Below, piece by piece: positions 32,986 through 34,780 of a DNA stretch of 34,780 nucleotides; positions within the stretch are counted from its first letter, which is position 1, and each line of letters begins with the position of its first letter. The notes under the pieces were generated by a model. It ran no database searches. It worked only from the letters and a program-made list of their open reading frames with translations, and had not been told where the DNA came from. The stretch comes from CAYHHI01 sp964356335 (GTDB taxonomy: Bacteria > Arandabacterota > Arandabacteria > Arandabacterales > Arandabacteraceae), in the NCBI GenBank assembly GCA_964356335.1, contig CAYHHI010000034.1:1-34780 (forward strand), given 5' to 3'. A program made the position numbers and the translations under genes.

Positions 32986-34780
32986 TTATCTCACCACTGC
33001 CAAGGTCTTCACCTGCTTATGTCCAAGGGCCTCCACAGTGACTAGGTATAGGCCATCTTCCACCCTCTCGTTAGCTTCGTCGCGCCCGTCCCAGCGAACC
33101 AGGTTGGCGCCGGCGTTCATGTGCTGGCCTGCCACCACCTCGCGGACCAGTCGGCCTGCCCGGTTGTATACCTTCACCGTCACCGGCCCCGGGCGACCAA
33201 GCGTGAAACTTATCGCCGCTTCCTCGTTGGCAAAGCTGCCCTGCGGGGAGAATACCCGGGGTGTAACCACGAGAGCGGATAAGTTCGCCGGACCCGACGC
33301 CTCAATAGTTTCCGCGTAGATTGCATATCGACCCGGCTCACTCGCCGGGCTCGAAATGGTCTTCAAAGACCCATCGACCGTTCCACCCAATCTATGCCAG
33401 AGCGAATCAGTTCCATGCAGATACAACGCAAGGGCATCGTCTGGCGCAGAGGTGTCGGCTTCCGCATAGGACATCTCCAGTGTAGCGGCCTTCTCCAGCA
33501 CCCCACTCCCCCAGGGCACCTGGTATCCGACGGATACTCGGCGCGCACCGTCCTCGAGACTATCCGGCATCTCGGATTTTGCGAGCGGAGTGATGTTCAC
33601 TTCCGTATCCCGGGCGAAGGCGCGCGGTGGGAAGTACAGATGCACCTCCTTGTTCGTCGTGTAGACATTGCCGCCCACTGCTGAACTGGCTATCGCGGGC
33701 GCCGTCTCATCCACCCATGGCGCACGGTTGTCAACTATGGCCTTCACCAGTGCAACTCCGGTCAAACCCAATGTGTCTGTAACTGAGAGATGCAGCTCGT
33801 AGGCCCCGTCAGGGAATTGCAGCGTATTCCAAGTGGCGAGGGCACCGTCAGTGACAGGGACCGCCGACTCTGCCAGTGAACTCCACGAGGCAGATCCGAA
33901 GGGACGAAGATCGATTCTATATCGGCTGAACCTTGAGTCCACGGCAGTTCCTCGGATTATAACTGAGTCGCGCACCCCCTCACCGAAAGTCGGATATGAA
34001 ATCACAGGCGCGGGTGGAGCAGCGTCAATTTCGAAGACGCAGACCGCGGGTGTCGGATCTACATTCCCCATCCTGTCACGCGCTTTCACCATGAATGCGT
34101 GCTCCCCATCACTGAGATCGGTGACCATCCAGAGGTCGGTTGGGGACCAATCAGTCCAAAGAGAGCCATCTAAAGACCATGAGAAGGTGACACCCCGGAC
34201 TTCGCGAAAGGCCGCGCCGAAACTGATGGCCTGCGCAGTGCTAGTAGAAAGCGGAAGGGGTCGTGACAGAAGCACCGCCTGTGGAGGTATCCGATCTGGT
34301 TCATATTGTGTCACCCCTCGAACCCATGTCCCGAACCACAGATTCCCTGAACGATCCTCCAGAATCGACGTCACCCAGTTGTCCGCAAGGCCATCCGCTG
34401 TTGTGAACGCACGCCAGCTCTCCCCATCATACCGACTTACTCCCCGATACGTCCCAAACCAGAGATTCCCTGAACGGTCCTGAAGAATCGACATCACGTT
34501 GTCGTCCACAAGCCCGTCAGCTGTTGTGAACGTGCGCCAACCCACCCCATCGTACCGACTCACTCCTCCACCCCATTCCCCAGACCCGAACCACAGATTC
34601 CCTGAACGATCCTCGAGAATAGGATTCACAATGTTGCTGGCAAGGCCGTCAGCTGTTGTGAACGTACGCCAACTCACCCCATCATACCGACTCACTCCCC
34701 AATACGTCCCAAACCAGAGATTCCCTGAACGATCCTCAAGAATATAATTCACATAGTTGCTCACAAGCCCATCGGCGTTC
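32986..34780 (-). CDS. secreted beta-propeller (Reg_prop) protein, 5' end outside the window
   Basis: The frame is open to the right edge; 592 or more residues are visible and the start lies outside. Four consecutive propeller repeats of the two-component-regulator-propeller type (EDRSGNLWFGT, GVSRYDGVSWRTFTTADGL) open the visible part. They are followed by Ig-like segments (PPQAVLLSRPLPL..., VTFSWSLDGSLWTDWSP, PPAPVISYPTFGEGVRDSVI), a domain with YFPPRAFARDTEVNITPLA, and an FlgD/type-A-sorting-like end (TVKVYNRAGRLVREVV, NLVRWDGRDEANERVEDGLY). There is no kinase domain, so it is an extracellular or surface protein rather than a hybrid sensor. It shares the sorting-type tail with the convergent M23 gene. 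Confidence 0.88.
   Translation of the reverse strand, partial: NADGLVSNYVNYILEDRSGNLWFGTYWGVSRYDGVSWRTFTTADGLASNIVNPILEDRSGNLWFGSGEWGGGVSRYDGVGWRTFTTADGLVDDNVMSILQDRSGNLWFGTYRGVSRYDGESWRAFTTADGLADNWVTSILEDRSGNLWFGTWVRGVTQYEPDRIPPQAVLLSRPLPLSTSTAQAISFGAAFREVRGVTFSWSLDGSLWTDWSPTDLWMVTDLSDGEHAFMVKARDRMGNVDPTPAVCVFEIDAAPPAPVISYPTFGEGVRDSVIIRGTAVDSRFSRYRIDLRPFGSASWSSLAESAVPVTDGALATWNTLQFPDGAYELHLSVTDTLGLTGVALVKAIVDNRAPWVDETAPAIASSAVGGNVYTTNKEVHLYFPPRAFARDTEVNITPLAKSEMPDSLEDGARRVSVGYQVPWGSGVLEKAATLEMSYAEADTSAPDDALALYLHGTDSLWHRLGGTVDGSLKTISSPASEPGRYAIYAETIEASGPANLSALVVTPRVFSPQGSFANEEAAISFTLGRPGPVTVKVYNRAGRLVREVVAGQHMNAGANLVRWDGRDEANERVEDGLYLVTVEALGHKQVKTLAVVR
34334..34780. repeat. tandem 123-132-base coding repeats (propeller blades)
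   Basis: The string GATTCCCTGAACG recurs at about 34341, 34464, 34596 and 34720. Each unit codes for one 41-44 residue propeller blade, and the units are very similar at the DNA level. The unit starting near 34596 carries a three-codon insertion (SGEWGGG in the protein). Confidence 0.85.

Overview
The window looks like an accessory, mobile-element-rich stretch of a moderately GC-rich, probably uncultivated bacterium. Two large extracellular proteins at the right end finish in an FlgD/type-A-sorting-like Ig domain. One is an M23 peptidase with fibronectin-like modules, the other a Reg_prop-type beta-propeller. There is also a truncated right-handed beta-helix protein. That protein style is common in FCB-group and related candidate phyla; the exact lineage cannot be read from the sequence. 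There are no ribosomal, replication or other core genes except a trpD homologue.

Layout. 1-3.6 kb: an IS91-family unit (tyrosine recombinase plus Y2 transposase) next to a broken IS256 transposase. 3.7-5.9 kb: two unknown membrane-anchored proteins. 6.5-8.5 kb: a complete IS256-family element that has cut off the 5' part of a gene with a GIY-YIG-like C-terminal segment and a RAMA-like domain. 8.7-9.9 kb: a small unknown gene and a PD-(D/E)XK-like protein. 10.6-14.3 kb, minus strand: a tight operon of trpD homologue, PAS histidine kinase, and a pseudo-receiver fused to an APH/protein-kinase-like domain. 14.5-14.7 kb: an element-arm repeat joined to the 3' half of a tRNA(CAU). 15.0-15.8 kb: a small partner protein and a nucleotidyltransferase, followed by another tRNA 3' fragment. 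16.4-18.3 kb: a glycosyltransferase and a Tat/membrane-anchored unknown protein. 18.5-21.5 kb: IS21 nested in a decayed IS3 element. 22.0-23.3 kb: a TIR-domain effector-like protein. 24.1-26.0 kb: a protein with weak TraB/TIKI-like features facing a two-gene membrane operon. 26.4-29.1 kb: debris (ATPase, beta-helix and NYN fragments) and an AbiEi-type antitoxin with a wrecked toxin partner. 29.2-29.5 kb: second copies of two repeats, including the tRNA-linked one. 29.9 kb to the end: the two secreted proteins.

The segment between the two tRNA-linked repeats reads as a genomic island built by repeated integration at a tRNA-Met-type site and then eroded by insertion sequences. It carries conflict or defence-like cargo (TIR protein, AbiE remnant, NTase pair). 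Several proteins have lost hallmark catalytic residues: both integrase arginines, the receiver aspartate, and one NTase aspartate. The most interesting intact unit is the trpD / histidine kinase / pseudo-receiver-kinase operon.
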